DNA of 64,000 nt from Streptomyces sp. WZ-12 (GTDB taxonomy: Bacteria > Actinomycetota > Actinomycetes > Streptomycetales > Streptomycetaceae), in the NCBI RefSeq assembly GCF_028898845.1, contig NZ_CP118574.1, positions 8,977,001-9,041,000 of the forward strand. The letters are read 5' to 3'. Shown piece after piece: positions 7,964-15,931 of the stretch (its first letter is position 1; every line of letters begins with the position of its first letter). Position numbers and translations under genes: made by a program. Under the pieces are notes generated by a model. That model had not been told where the DNA came from. It did no database searches and saw only the letters and a list, made by a program, of their open reading frames with translations.

Positions 7964-8956
7964 GTGCTCACCCACTCCACCCTCGACGACACCGCCATCA
8001 AGTCGCTGGTGACCGACGCCACCATGGCGCCCTCGATGCACAACGCCCAACCATGGCACCTCGAATACTCCCGTTCATCGCGCACCCTGCTGCTCTTCGC
8101 CGACCTGGACCGCGCGATACCACTGGCCGATCCCACCAACCGCGCGCTCCATCTCGGCTGCGGCGCGGCCCTGTTGAACCTCCGCGCCGCGGCGGCGCAC
8201 GCCGGTCACCGCACCGTCACCACGCTGCTGCCAGTCCCGAACACCCCCACCCTCCTCGCCTCGTTACGCTTAGACGAACTCCACGAGCCCCGGGACGCGG
8301 GCCTGTCCGAGCTCCACCACGCACTCCGCACCCGCCACACCAGCCGCGCCCCCTTCTCCGAACGACGCGTCCCAGCCGGCCTCCGCGCGACCCTGTCCGG
8401 CGCCGCGGCCGGCGAAGGGGCGCGGCTGGCGTTCCTGACCACCCCGCACCGCGAGGCCGTGCTCGACCTCATCCTCAACGCCGAGGGCTACGACCGCATG
8501 GACGACGGCCGCGAGGTCGAACAGCGCGGTTGGACCCGCGACACCTCCGCCGCATCGCCGGCGGACGGGATCCCGGAGTGCGCCTTCGGCCCCGCCAAAC
8601 GCGGCGGCGCGGCCCCGCTGCGGGACTTCGCCGGCCGCCGCCCGATCCCCGGACGCCCCTACGCCGACTTCGAGCAGAGCCCGCAACTGGCCTCCCTCAG
8701 CACCACCCACGACGCCCCGGCCGACTGGCTGCGCGCGGGCCAGGCACTCCAACGCGTCCTGCTCCTCGCCACCCACCAAGGGCTCGCCAGCTCCTTCGCC
8801 ACCCAGCCCCTGGAATGGCCCGACCTGCGCTGGCTGCTGCGCGACCCACGCTCCGGCGCCGGCCACGTCCAGATGATCCTGCGCCTCGGCTACGGCCCCC
8901 ACGGCACAAGAACACCGCGCCGACCGGTGGACGAGGTCCTGACGATCACGCCATGA
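7964..8956 (+). CDS. Acg-like nitroreductase-family protein
   Basis: 330 aa from a GTG at 7964 preceded by CGGGAGGCACCCC. The N-terminal SLVTDATMAPSMHNAQPW motif is the FMN-site signature of the Acg/Rv3127 branch of nitroreductases, and the length (about 330) matches that subgroup, which carries two degenerate NTR halves and often lacks reductase activity. The C-terminal RPVDEVLTI ending is also typical. Two in-frame TTA leucine codons lie close together (8264-8266 and 8270-8272, residues 101 and 103), so translation is probably bldA-dependent. In mycobacteria the family belongs to the hypoxia/NO DosR regulon and is thought to sequester flavin; whether that applies here is inference. Confidence 0.85.
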   Translation: MLTHSTLDDTAIKSLVTDATMAPSMHNAQPWHLEYSRSSRTLLLFADLDRAIPLADPTNRALHLGCGAALLNLRAAAAHAGHRTVTTLLPVPNTPTLLASLRLDELHEPRDAGLSELHHALRTRHTSRAPFSERRVPAGLRATLSGAAAGEGARLAFLTTPHREAVLDLILNAEGYDRMDDGREVEQRGWTRDTSAASPADGIPECAFGPAKRGGAAPLRDFAGRRPIPGRPYADFEQSPQLASLSTTHDAPADWLRAGQALQRVLLLATHQGLASSFATQPLEWPDLRWLLRDPRSGAGHVQMILRLGYGPHGTRTPRRPVDEVLTITP

Positions 8957-9142
8957 GCGCCGCAACACCAGGCGGGCGGGGCCGTCGGCCTGGCGGGCTG
9001 CTGGGACGCGCAGACCGATCAGGGTGTGCCCCGCGTCTGTGCCCCGCCCGCGACCGGGAGAGGCACGGGGAGGCGCGGAACCGCCATGGCGTGTCTGGGG
9101 GCGGGCTGGGGACCCGTCCGAGGGGGCAGGGCCAGGCAGGGC

Positions 9143-9547
9143 CTAGCTGCTGGCGTGGAGGCAGAACGGCTGTCCGGAAGGATCGAGGAGGACGGTCCAA
9201 CGCCGGCCGCCTGGCTGGTGGGCCGGCTTGGTCGCCCCCATCTGTAGGAGCTGTTTCTCCGCCGACGCTACGTCGTCGAACATCAAGTCCAGGTGGAACG
9301 GCAGGTCGTCCTGCGGCCAGTTAGGGGCGACGAAGGAGGCGGAGGTGTAGAAGAGGTACATCGCCTCGCCGAGGTAGAAGGCGAAGGCGGCGTCGTTGCC
9401 GTCTTCGCCGGGGAAGGTCTGGGAAACCTCGGTACCGAGGGCAGCGGCGTAGAACTCGGCGAGCTCGCGGCCGTCCTGGGCCCACATCGCATGGCAGACG
9501 ATCTTTCCCGCCGAGGGCTTGAGGCTGTGGGAACTGGTGCCGGTCAT
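9143..9547 (-). CDS. VOC-superfamily (glyoxalase-like) protein
   Basis: 134 aa from the ATG at 9547, preceded by CAAGGAATCCACC. It has the single-module vicinal-oxygen-chelate pattern: HAMWAQDGRELAEFYAAALG at the start, a central FHLDLMFDDVASAEKQLLQM helix-strand unit and a C-terminal VLLDPSGQPFCLHASS strand ending in the usual GNPFCL-type motif. The substrate cannot be told; many Streptomyces proteins of this type act in antibiotic sequestration or are uncharacterised. It stands alone on the minus strand. Confidence 0.85.
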   Translation of the reverse strand: MTGTSSHSLKPSAGKIVCHAMWAQDGRELAEFYAAALGTEVSQTFPGEDGNDAAFAFYLGEAMYLFYTSASFVAPNWPQDDLPFHLDLMFDDVASAEKQLLQMGATKPAHQPGGRRWTVLLDPSGQPFCLHASS

Positions 9548-9914
9548 GGTGGATTCCTTGCTGTGGCGCGGGTGTGGAGTTGCCGTCCGAGCGGACATTT
9601 CCACGGTAGGGCGAATTCCGGACAGGCACTGTCCTCTGATGCCGAGCCCAGGTCAGAGGGGTGAGGGAGGCAAGGGGGAGAAGCGCGCACGCGCACTGAC
9701 TGCGACAGCGCGCCGCCACATGCCCGCCATCGCCGCACCCTCGACGAGGCCAACGACAACGACCCCCAGTCCGGACATGGCGTTAACTTGCCGCAACTTA
9801 CTGCCTTTACGAGAGATTCCCGGACATTCCCTGGCGGAGCGCCGAACCGCTCGGCTACTGTTCGCAGCGCTCCTTTCCGGCTCAACAGTGAAGACTCACA
9901 AGGAAGTTGAACTG
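9548..9914. other. Intergenic region, no gene seen
   Basis: 367 bp between the divergent VOC gene and the secreted protein at 9915. No frame with coding character was found. The right half is less GC-rich (around 9780-9850) and contains TTGCCGCAA (9789-9797), a short palindrome; the promoter of the 9915 gene should lie here. Confidence 0.4.
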
Positions 9915-10478
9915 ATGAAGCGCATTGGAAGGATTGCCGCCGCACTGGCGGCCGTGCTCGGCCTCGGCTTCACCCTGTCGACCGCCGCACAGGCGGACCC
10001 GGTCGCGCCCCAGCCCTACGGCTACGGCTTCCTCGCGGCCCTCTACAAGCCGCCCTCCGACAACGGCACCTACTTCTGCATGGACGAGTACCGGCAAGTG
10101 AACGGCAACGGGCGGCCGGTCGTCATCAAGCCCTGTATGGGCACGTGGAACCAGTTCTGGTTCTGGGGCCAGGACGGCCTCATCCACAGCACCAACGACG
10201 GCCGGTGCCTGTGGGCCCACGTCGCCGGCGGGCCGAGCGACGGCCCGGACGCCGCCGCCTACGACTGCAACGGCAACGACCCGCATCAGCGCTGGACGCT
10301 CAATTACGACCGCAGCCTCTGCAACGCCGCCAACGCCTGCCTGTACGCAACGGGCATGCCGGGGCCACGCGGCTCGTACCACCTCATGGGCTCCACGCCG
10401 GGCGCGGCCGCCAGCATCTACCAGCAGTTCGACTGGCACCCCTCGGCGAGCGACACGCCGATCAACCCCGACATGTAG
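9915..10478 (+). CDS. Secreted ricin-B-lectin-like small protein
   Basis: 187 aa with an ATG preceded by AAGGAAGTTGAACTG. A Sec signal peptide is clear: MKRIGR, a hydrophobic Ala/Leu core, then cleavage probably at AQA-DP (about residue 31). The mature protein has several Cys residues (YFCMDEY, KPCMGTW, GRCLWAH, YDCNGND, LCNAANACLY), likely disulphide-bonded. It also has Q-x-W-like motifs (NQFWFWGQDGLIHSTNDGRCL, DPHQRWTL) recalling the beta-trefoil carbohydrate-binding fold. No catalytic domain is attached, so it is probably an extracellular binding protein. The beta-trefoil call is tentative. Confidence 0.75.
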   Translation: MKRIGRIAAALAAVLGLGFTLSTAAQADPVAPQPYGYGFLAALYKPPSDNGTYFCMDEYRQVNGNGRPVVIKPCMGTWNQFWFWGQDGLIHSTNDGRCLWAHVAGGPSDGPDAAAYDCNGNDPHQRWTLNYDRSLCNAANACLYATGMPGPRGSYHLMGSTPGAAASIYQQFDWHPSASDTPINPDM

Positions 10479-10503
10479 ACCGCGTCGCGTCGCGAGCGCA
10501 CCC

Positions 10504-10547
10504 GCCGCGTCCGGGGAGCGAGCCACCCGCCGCCCCTCGGACGCGGC
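10504..10547. terminator. Inverted repeat between convergent genes
   Basis: GCCGCGTCCG (10504-10513) and CGGACGCGGC (10538-10547) form a perfect 10-bp stem, 26 bp after the stop of the secreted protein gene and between convergent genes. It is a plausible bidirectional terminator. Confidence 0.5.
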
Positions 10548-10661
10548 CGACGCCCACCCCGAACCCCTCGCATCGCTTCCTCAGGAGCGGGAGAGGGGGC
10601 AGGAGCGGGAGGCGTGCGAGAGCGGCTCCGTGCTGGTGGAAACGCCGGGGTTATGCCAGGG

Positions 10662-11285
10662 CTACGCCGGCCGGAGACGTGCGGTGCGGGAAGCCGCTAT
10701 GTCGCGCCCCAAGGAAGACAGCGCCGCGCAGAAGAGGAGCGCGCCGAGCGGCATGAGATCGAGGCTGGCCAGCATCGTCGCCGTACCGAGCACGACCAGT
10801 GCGGGACGCCAGACACGGATGCGGCGCTGTACGGCGAGCTGGATCGTCAGCCACACCAGGCCGACGTAGAACAGCGCCGGGCCGACCGTGTACACCGCGG
10901 GCATGACCCCGGGGTGGCTCTGTATGCCCTCGAAGAGCCGCTCCATCCCGGCCCGGTCGTCGGCCCGCAAGCCGACGACGATGTCGATGACCCCCTGCGC
11001 GGCGACCGACACCATCCCCGCCAGCCCGAGGAACGCCGCAACGCGGGCACTCAGCCGCGGTGCACGGGTTGCCGGCTCGGACAGGCGCGTCAGGCCCAGG
11101 AAGACCGCGCCGAAGAGCAACACCCCCGCGACCATGGCGATATGACCGCTGATCCAGGCAAGATTCGGCCCGTGGGTCGGATCGGAAAGGCGGATGGCCC
11201 CATACGCGGCCATGCACAGCGGTCCGGCGATGAAAGCGGTCTGCGTCAACACGGTTCGGTGCGATCCCCGAGGCTGGTTCGTCAT
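10662..11285 (-). CDS. Integral membrane protein of unknown function
   Basis: 207 aa from the ATG at 11285. Five or six hydrophobic segments are visible: TAFIAGPLCMAAYGAIRL, HIAMVAGVLLFGAVFLGL, VAAFLGLAGMVSVAAQGVID, VYTVGPALFYVGLVWLTIQL, ALVVLGTATMLASL and LMPLGALLFCAALSSLG. The pattern resembles small DUF4386-like or unclassified actinobacterial membrane proteins, but I cannot name a family. It is single on its strand. Confidence 0.75.
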   Translation of the reverse strand: MTNQPRGSHRTVLTQTAFIAGPLCMAAYGAIRLSDPTHGPNLAWISGHIAMVAGVLLFGAVFLGLTRLSEPATRAPRLSARVAAFLGLAGMVSVAAQGVIDIVVGLRADDRAGMERLFEGIQSHPGVMPAVYTVGPALFYVGLVWLTIQLAVQRRIRVWRPALVVLGTATMLASLDLMPLGALLFCAALSSLGRDIAASRTARLRPA

Positions 11286-11410
11286 GAGTCGATCTTCTCG
11301 GCCGGCACCGCACCACCGGATCAGGGATCACCCCTACAACACCCTGAGCCGCCCCTGACCGGGCATCATGGTCGGCCCAGGCAAGGCCGAAGAACGAGTC
11401 GCTCGCAAAC

Positions 11411-11460
11411 CGCCGGCTGACCGCCGCCCGGCGCGCACGCCGGGCGGCGGTCAGCCGGCG
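11411..11460. terminator. Perfect 23-bp hairpin, terminator
   Basis: Arms 11411-11433 and 11438-11460 are perfectly complementary over 23 bp with a 4-nt loop (CGCA). It begins 6 bp beyond the stop of the FAD monooxygenase on the minus strand. Such long GC-only hairpins without a T-run are the common Streptomyces terminator form. Confidence 0.8.
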
Positions 11461-11466
11461 ACGCCC

Positions 11467-13131
11467 CTACTCGGAAGCAACCGCCTTGGGGCGTCGGGGC
11501 GCTGACGCGCCGCCCTCCGACTCCCTTGCCAACACCGCCGTGAGCACGTGTGACAGCGTCCGCACCGGGTTGTCCGGCGCTGCCGCGCTGCGCCAGGCGA
11601 CGACGCCGTCCGGCCGGACCAGGCTGGCTCCAGAAGTGTCGATCCCGTACCGGGGATGGAACCGGCCGTCGGTGTCGGTCAGTTCCATGCCGATCAGGTG
11701 CGTGCGGACGGCGACGCCGAGGTTCGCGGCGACCTGCTTGGCCGCATCGGTCCAGAAGCCACCCGTCACACCGGACAGCAGCACGAAGCCGCGTCCGAAC
11801 AGGTCCACCGTGGAGACCTGCTCGCTGTCCCGGTTGCGCAACCACACGTGTGGCGCGCGGAATCCGGGGCGTCCGGTCGGCTCGTACGGGTCCTCCGCGT
11901 CGGCGGGGTCGGCGTCCTCGGTGAGCACCGCATCCGAGCGGTAGCGGAACCCGAGCGTGAGCTCGATGGCCTTCTGCTGCTCGGAGACCTGCTCGGGGAC
12001 CTGCTCGGTGTCCTTGCCGGGCGACGAGAACTCGCGGGTGTCCCGCAACCGCAACGACTCGGCCACGACCCGCTCGGCGATCGAGCGCCGCTCGGCGTCG
12101 TAGCTGTCGAGCAGCCCAGGACCGGCCGAACCGTCGAGCACCGCCGCGAGCTTCCACGCCAGGTCGAAGGCGTCGCCGATAGCGGTGTTGCCGCCGAACC
12201 CGCCGATCGGCGGGGTCACCTTCGCCGCGTCACCGGCCAGCAGCACCCGCCCCACTCGGAACCGGTCCGCCACCGCCGCCGCCATCTCCCACGGCTGCAC
12301 GGCCCTGATCCGTACCTCAAGTTCAGGCAGTTCGGTGAGCGTCCGGATCAGCTCGGTGCACCGGCCAGGGGTGAAGTCCGCGGGCGACTGGCCCTTGTCC
12401 GGATCGTACGAAGTGCTGAACAGATGCCGCCCGTTGACGGTGTCGACGGGGGCGAACACGCCGGCGACCTGGCCGTTGCGCACTATGTGCAACGTGGGCC
12501 GCTCATGGTCGATCAGCTCACTGAGATCGGCGTCGAAGATCATGTTGATGTTGTGCGAGAGGCCGCCCGGACCGTGCCGGTTGACGCCGAGCGCCTCCCG
12601 CACCCCGCTGCGGGCGCCGTCCGCCGCGACGAGATAGTCGGCGCGCACCTCCGTCGTCAACTCGCCGCCGCGCTCGCGCAGCACCGCCGTCAACCCGGTC
12701 GCGTCCTCGGCGAACGACACCAACTCGATGCCGAAGCGCAGTTGGGCACCGAGTTCCTCGGCGCGCTGCCGCAACACCGGCTCCGCCTTGTCCTGGCCGG
12801 CCATGCCCCACACCGCCGGGGACAGGGCACCCGCATCGGCGACGACGTCGTCGTGGACGGCCTCCTTGAAGGCGGGCCCGCGCAAACTGGCCGCGATCCG
12901 GACCCGGAACCCCGTCGCCGCGGGCCCACACGCCCGCACCGCGTCGGCGACCCCACCGAACCCCAACAACTCCATCGTGCGCTGGTTCTGCCCCACCGCC
13001 CGTGGGAACGGCGAAGTGCCGGAGCGCCGCTCCACCAGCAGCACATCAACTCCCCGCTGAGCCAGGAACATTGCGCTGGACAGGCCGGCCAGTCCAGCGC
13101 CGACGACCAGAACTGACACCCGGTCACCCAT
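11467..13131 (-). CDS. FAD-dependent aromatic-ring monooxygenase (PHBH class A type)
   Basis: 554 aa from the ATG at 13131 (MGDRVSVLVVGAGLAG) behind a GAGGGACC site. Motifs run in family order: the GxGxxG FAD site VLVVGAGLAGLSSAMFLAQRG (residues 6-26), a middle DG motif VAADGARSGVREALG, and RVLLAGDAAKVTPPIGG, the GD motif contacting the FAD ribose. A C-terminal thioredoxin-like domain (GRGFVLLSGV... VRPDGVVAWR) marks it as the large polyketide/phenol hydroxylase subgroup rather than the ~400-residue single-domain one. It hydroxylates an aromatic substrate using NAD(P)H and O2; the substrate is unknown. The cupin gene lies upstream on the same strand, 120 bp away, and may be co-regulated. Confidence 0.9.
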   Translation of the reverse strand: MGDRVSVLVVGAGLAGLSSAMFLAQRGVDVLLVERRSGTSPFPRAVGQNQRTMELLGFGGVADAVRACGPAATGFRVRIAASLRGPAFKEAVHDDVVADAGALSPAVWGMAGQDKAEPVLRQRAEELGAQLRFGIELVSFAEDATGLTAVLRERGGELTTEVRADYLVAADGARSGVREALGVNRHGPGGLSHNINMIFDADLSELIDHERPTLHIVRNGQVAGVFAPVDTVNGRHLFSTSYDPDKGQSPADFTPGRCTELIRTLTELPELEVRIRAVQPWEMAAAVADRFRVGRVLLAGDAAKVTPPIGGFGGNTAIGDAFDLAWKLAAVLDGSAGPGLLDSYDAERRSIAERVVAESLRLRDTREFSSPGKDTEQVPEQVSEQQKAIELTLGFRYRSDAVLTEDADPADAEDPYEPTGRPGFRAPHVWLRNRDSEQVSTVDLFGRGFVLLSGVTGGFWTDAAKQVAANLGVAVRTHLIGMELTDTDGRFHPRYGIDTSGASLVRPDGVVAWRSAAAPDNPVRTLSHVLTAVLARESEGGASAPRRPKAVASE

Positions 13132-13251
13132 GATTGGTCCCTCTCGCCATGTACCGCTGTACCCCCGTTGCCTAACAGGCCACATACCCGGCCATCAACT
13201 GGATTTCGGGCGACCGCGCGCGTGCCGCGGACGGTGCACTCAGAAGAGATT

Positions 13252-14256
13252 TCAGAAGAGGTTCTTGACGAGTTCGGCGGCCAACGGGCCGTTCGGGTCG
13301 CGGCGGAACTGGTCGAGGGCGGTCTTCGCCAGAACCATGCGCAGGGCGCGCCACGACAGGTCGGAGTAGGTCCTGAACGGTTTGACGAGGTGGGGTTCGC
13401 TCTCATCGACGTAGGAGAAGACCTCGACGCTGTCCGGCACGGCGGACTCCGGGTCGTACGGCTCGTAGTGGTCCATCGACAGCTTGTGTTCGTCGAGGTA
13501 GACGTGGAAGCTGGCGGCGAAGTCGGCGGTGTTGGTGATCTGGTCGGGCCGAACGGCTCGGCCGCCGTCCATGGGGCAGAACACCTTGTGCACGTCGTAG
13601 GTGTCACCGGAGAGCCAGGCACACCTGCCCGGCGTCAGCGTGACCAGGCCGCGCCTGTCGGCGTTCCAGTCCAGCTCGCGGTAGGACATCACGTCGAGTT
13701 GGCCGGCCAGGCAGTAGATGATGCCGGTGGTGTTGCCGTGGGAGTGCATCGGGGAGTAGTGCCCGGCGGGCCACAGTTCCAGGACCACCGGCGAGCCGAA
13801 GTCGCCGCTGTCGCCCGCCATGGGAAGGGTCGGGTCGTATCCGTACTGCTCGGCGAGATCGTCGTACTTGCCGCGCCCGGTGCACGCCACCCGCACGTAG
13901 GGAGGGTGACTGGGGTCTTCCTGGGACTTGCGGCGCAGGATCTCCCGCAGTAGCCGCGGCCGTTCGTCGTCGGTGAGGGCCGGCTCGAACTGCTCGCGCA
14001 GTGCCTGGCTTTCCCAGGCCGCCAGCCGAATGTTGGCGGCCTTGCGGGCCAGGTCCATGACGGCCGGCGGAACCATCATCTGGCGGACGTACTCGTCGAA
14101 CGACGATGCCTGGTCGATGAGGAGGGAGGGACTCAGCAGGTCGGCGGCGACGCGCAGTTGACGGTCTTCGGCCTTGGTGACGTAGAAGGGGGCCTGCCGC
14201 GAGTCCGAATCCGTCGTGATGAAGAAGGGGGCCTGCCGCGAGTCCGATTCCGTCAT
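13252..14256 (-). CDS. Cysteine-dioxygenase-like cupin protein
   Basis: 334 aa from the ATG at 14256. The cupin core has YSPMHSHGNTTGIIYCLAGQ, carrying the His-x-His metal ligands, followed by an edge strand and GDTYDVHKVFC with a third His, as in type I cysteine dioxygenases, which oxidise thiols at a mononuclear Fe(II). The protein is longer than canonical CDO (~200 aa), with ~130 extra N-terminal residues. The N-terminus contains a tandem duplication: SDSRQAPFFIT is repeated 13 residues later as SDSRQAPFYVT, reflecting a 39-bp DNA repeat. The next gene on the strand is the FAD hydroxylase. Substrate is unknown; it may act on a small-molecule thiol or an aromatic compound. Confidence 0.7.
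   Translation of the reverse strand: MTESDSRQAPFFITTDSDSRQAPFYVTKAEDRQLRVAADLLSPSLLIDQASSFDEYVRQMMVPPAVMDLARKAANIRLAAWESQALREQFEPALTDDERPRLLREILRRKSQEDPSHPPYVRVACTGRGKYDDLAEQYGYDPTLPMAGDSGDFGSPVVLELWPAGHYSPMHSHGNTTGIIYCLAGQLDVMSYRELDWNADRRGLVTLTPGRCAWLSGDTYDVHKVFCPMDGGRAVRPDQITNTADFAASFHVYLDEHKLSMDHYEPYDPESAVPDSVEVFSYVDESEPHLVKPFRTYSDLSWRALRMVLAKTALDQFRRDPNGPLAAELVKNLF
14184..14254. repeat. Tandem repeat inside the cupin gene start
   Basis: Two 32-bp copies (14184-14215 and 14223-14254) differ at a single base and are offset by 39 bp, so they add exactly 13 codons. The duplication lies at codons 2-26 of the cupin gene and keeps the frame. Confidence 0.85.
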
Positions 14257-14594
14257 TCCTGGGTCTCTGCCTCTCTCCGGACGGGATGGGGGTGCGGCGC
14301 CGTGCCGTGGCGCCGAACGCCGCATGCATCGTGACAGTGGCCGCGCGTCGCCCGGCGCACCACCGCGACACGTACGCACGAAGGAGTGAGGCGTCACGGC
14401 GGCCGATTCGACGCGGTGACAAGGCGCGCCGCGCCGGATCCGGCCCCGACCGGCGTTCGGCCACCCGTACCAGCGTGGCGCATGCCGACGGGCGGGGTGA
14501 GCAGGGACTTGCGCCCGCCCCGGACCCTCTATCGAGCGTCTACAAGCGTGTAGTAGGTTGCGGCCGCAGGCGACGACGGAAACAAGGAGTGCCG
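14257..14594. promoter_or_regulatory. Divergent cupin / membrane-protein intergenic region
   Basis: 338 bp with no coding frame of convincing composition. It contains the CTACA-N4-TGTAG dyad at 14540-14553 and an AAGGAG ribosome binding site (14584-14589) before the ATG at 14595. Confidence 0.45.
14540..14553. promoter_or_regulatory. CTACA-AGCG-TGTAG dyad, candidate operator
   Basis: A perfect 5-bp inverted repeat with a 4-bp spacer, 41 bp upstream of the ATG at 14595. TACA/TGTA half-sites are characteristic of BlaI/MecI/CopY-family operators, although those usually have different spacing. No such regulator is encoded in this window. Confidence 0.4.
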
Positions 14595-15137
14595 ATGGGG
14601 CCGACATTGATCAACGGGATACCCGCGCATGTGCTCTTCGTGCATCTCGTGGTGGTGCTCGTGCCGTTGACGGCGCTGGCAGTGGTGCTCTGCGCTGTGT
14701 GGCCCGGCCTGGCCCGGCGATTCGGCCCCGCCCTGCCGGTGTTGGGCGTCGTGACCCTGGCCAGTGTGCCGATCACCACCCATGCGGGAGAGTGGCTCAA
14801 GCACCACGTCGACGGTGACCCGTTGGTACGCAAGCACGCCGAGTTGGGCGACGGGCTGCTGCCTTGGGTGGCGGGCCTGTTCGTGCTGGCGGCGGCACTG
14901 TGGTGGATGCACCGCCGTACCGGGGCAGCGCTCTCGGGCGACGCCGATGCTTCCGCCACGGCGGCCGAGGCCGCAGGGCAACGGTCAACAACGCGCGCAC
15001 CGGGTGCGCTGCGCGTGGTGGCGGTAGTCCTTTCGCTGGTGGTGGGCGCCGGCGCGGTGGTGCAGACCTATCGCATCGGGGACTCGGGAGCCCAGGCAGC
15101 CTGGCACGACAACTTCTCCACCACGCGTCACGGATGA
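14595..15137 (+). CDS. DUF2231-like integral membrane protein
   Basis: 180 aa from the ATG at 14595, correctly spaced from AAGGAG; a GTG at 14589 overlaps that site and is less likely. The N-terminus MGPTLINGIPAHVLFVHLVV with a GxPxHxxxVH-type motif, three further hydrophobic segments (ALPVLGVVTLASVPITT, GLLPWVAGLFVLAAALWW, LRVVAVVLSLVVGAGAVVQT) and histidines at membrane edges fit the DUF2231 family of four-helix membrane proteins, which is linked to redox and haem proteins in other genomes. The role is unknown. A candidate operator lies just upstream. Confidence 0.75.
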   Translation: MGPTLINGIPAHVLFVHLVVVLVPLTALAVVLCAVWPGLARRFGPALPVLGVVTLASVPITTHAGEWLKHHVDGDPLVRKHAELGDGLLPWVAGLFVLAAALWWMHRRTGAALSGDADASATAAEAAGQRSTTRAPGALRVVAVVLSLVVGAGAVVQTYRIGDSGAQAAWHDNFSTTRHG

Positions 15138-15257
15138 GGCGGAGGCTGGCGGGCGGCCCTTGTGCGCACAACGCCAACGGCTCGCACGTCGAGGGGGCTA
15201 CCTGCGGAGGGGCACCAGCCGCGGGAACGAGCTGATCGACCGCGGAGAAAGGCCCAT

Positions 15258-15738
15258 TTGGAGGAGGCGGATCCGCTGGGCGTGCAGTACGCAGCGGGCG
15301 ACGTGGCCGAACTGCGGTCCCTCGGGCGGCACTTCGACATCGCCACGGGGGTCCAACTGCTCAACTAAGCGGAGAACATCGCCGTCATGGGCTGGAGCCT
15401 GGCGCCCGGTGCCGGGTTCTTCTTGCTCGTCCAGACACCCGACTACCGCTTCGACGGGCCGCTCCTGCACAAGTACGGCTTCCACACGGAGCTGACCGGG
15501 GAGGAGGACGAGGCCGGACCCCGCGCCCGGACCACGGCGCTGCTCGACCCGCCGATCGAGATCGTCGCCATCTGCCCGCGCCGCGAGGTCCACGAAAAGT
15601 GCCTGCGGGCAGCCGGATTCAGCGAGCTTACCTGGGTCCCACTGGAGGTGTCCGACGCCGGCGTGCGCAGTTCGGCGCGGACTACTGGGTCGCTTCCTCA
15701 CCAACCCGCCGCTGGAGATGCTGCGCTGCCGCGCCTGA
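15258..15738 (+). pseudogene. Decayed SAM-dependent methyltransferase
   Basis: Successive fragments read as the C-terminal half of a class I methyltransferase: GVQYAAGDVAELRSLGRHFD (acidic motif II region), then DIATGVQLLN followed by an in-frame TAA (15366-15368). The frame resumes with AENIAVMGWSLAPGAGFFLL (motif III-like), DYRFDGPLLHKYGF, ALLDPPIEIVAICPRREVHE and CLRAAGFSELTWVPLEVS. After a frameshift near 15660-15690 it ends FLTNPPLEMLRCRA with TGA at 15736-15738. The SAM-binding first half is missing. One stop, at least one frameshift and a 5' truncation make it a clear pseudogene. Confidence 0.75.
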
Positions 15739-15931
15739 GGGCCGACGGAACATCCCGGCCGTCCGACCCCCACAACCGCACCACGCGAACGGGGGCCGGA
15801 CCGCCGGCAGTTGGCCTGGTCGCCGAACGGACTCGGCGCGCGAACGAGCGGGGGCGCGGCCGCGGTCACGCACCGCCACGAAAACCGGGGACTGGTTGCC
15901 CGACGGCGTGGGGATTCCTAGTCTCGGTGCC

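Noticed and set aside
5767..9324. A plus-strand open frame of almost 1200 codons over htpG and the nitroreductase
   Set aside because: It runs antisense to HtpG and out of frame with the nitroreductase; composition is non-coding.
9789..9797. TTGCCGCAA as a further copy of the TTGC-N5-GCAA operator
   Set aside because: The half-sites are separated by 1 bp instead of 5, so it is not the same dyad.
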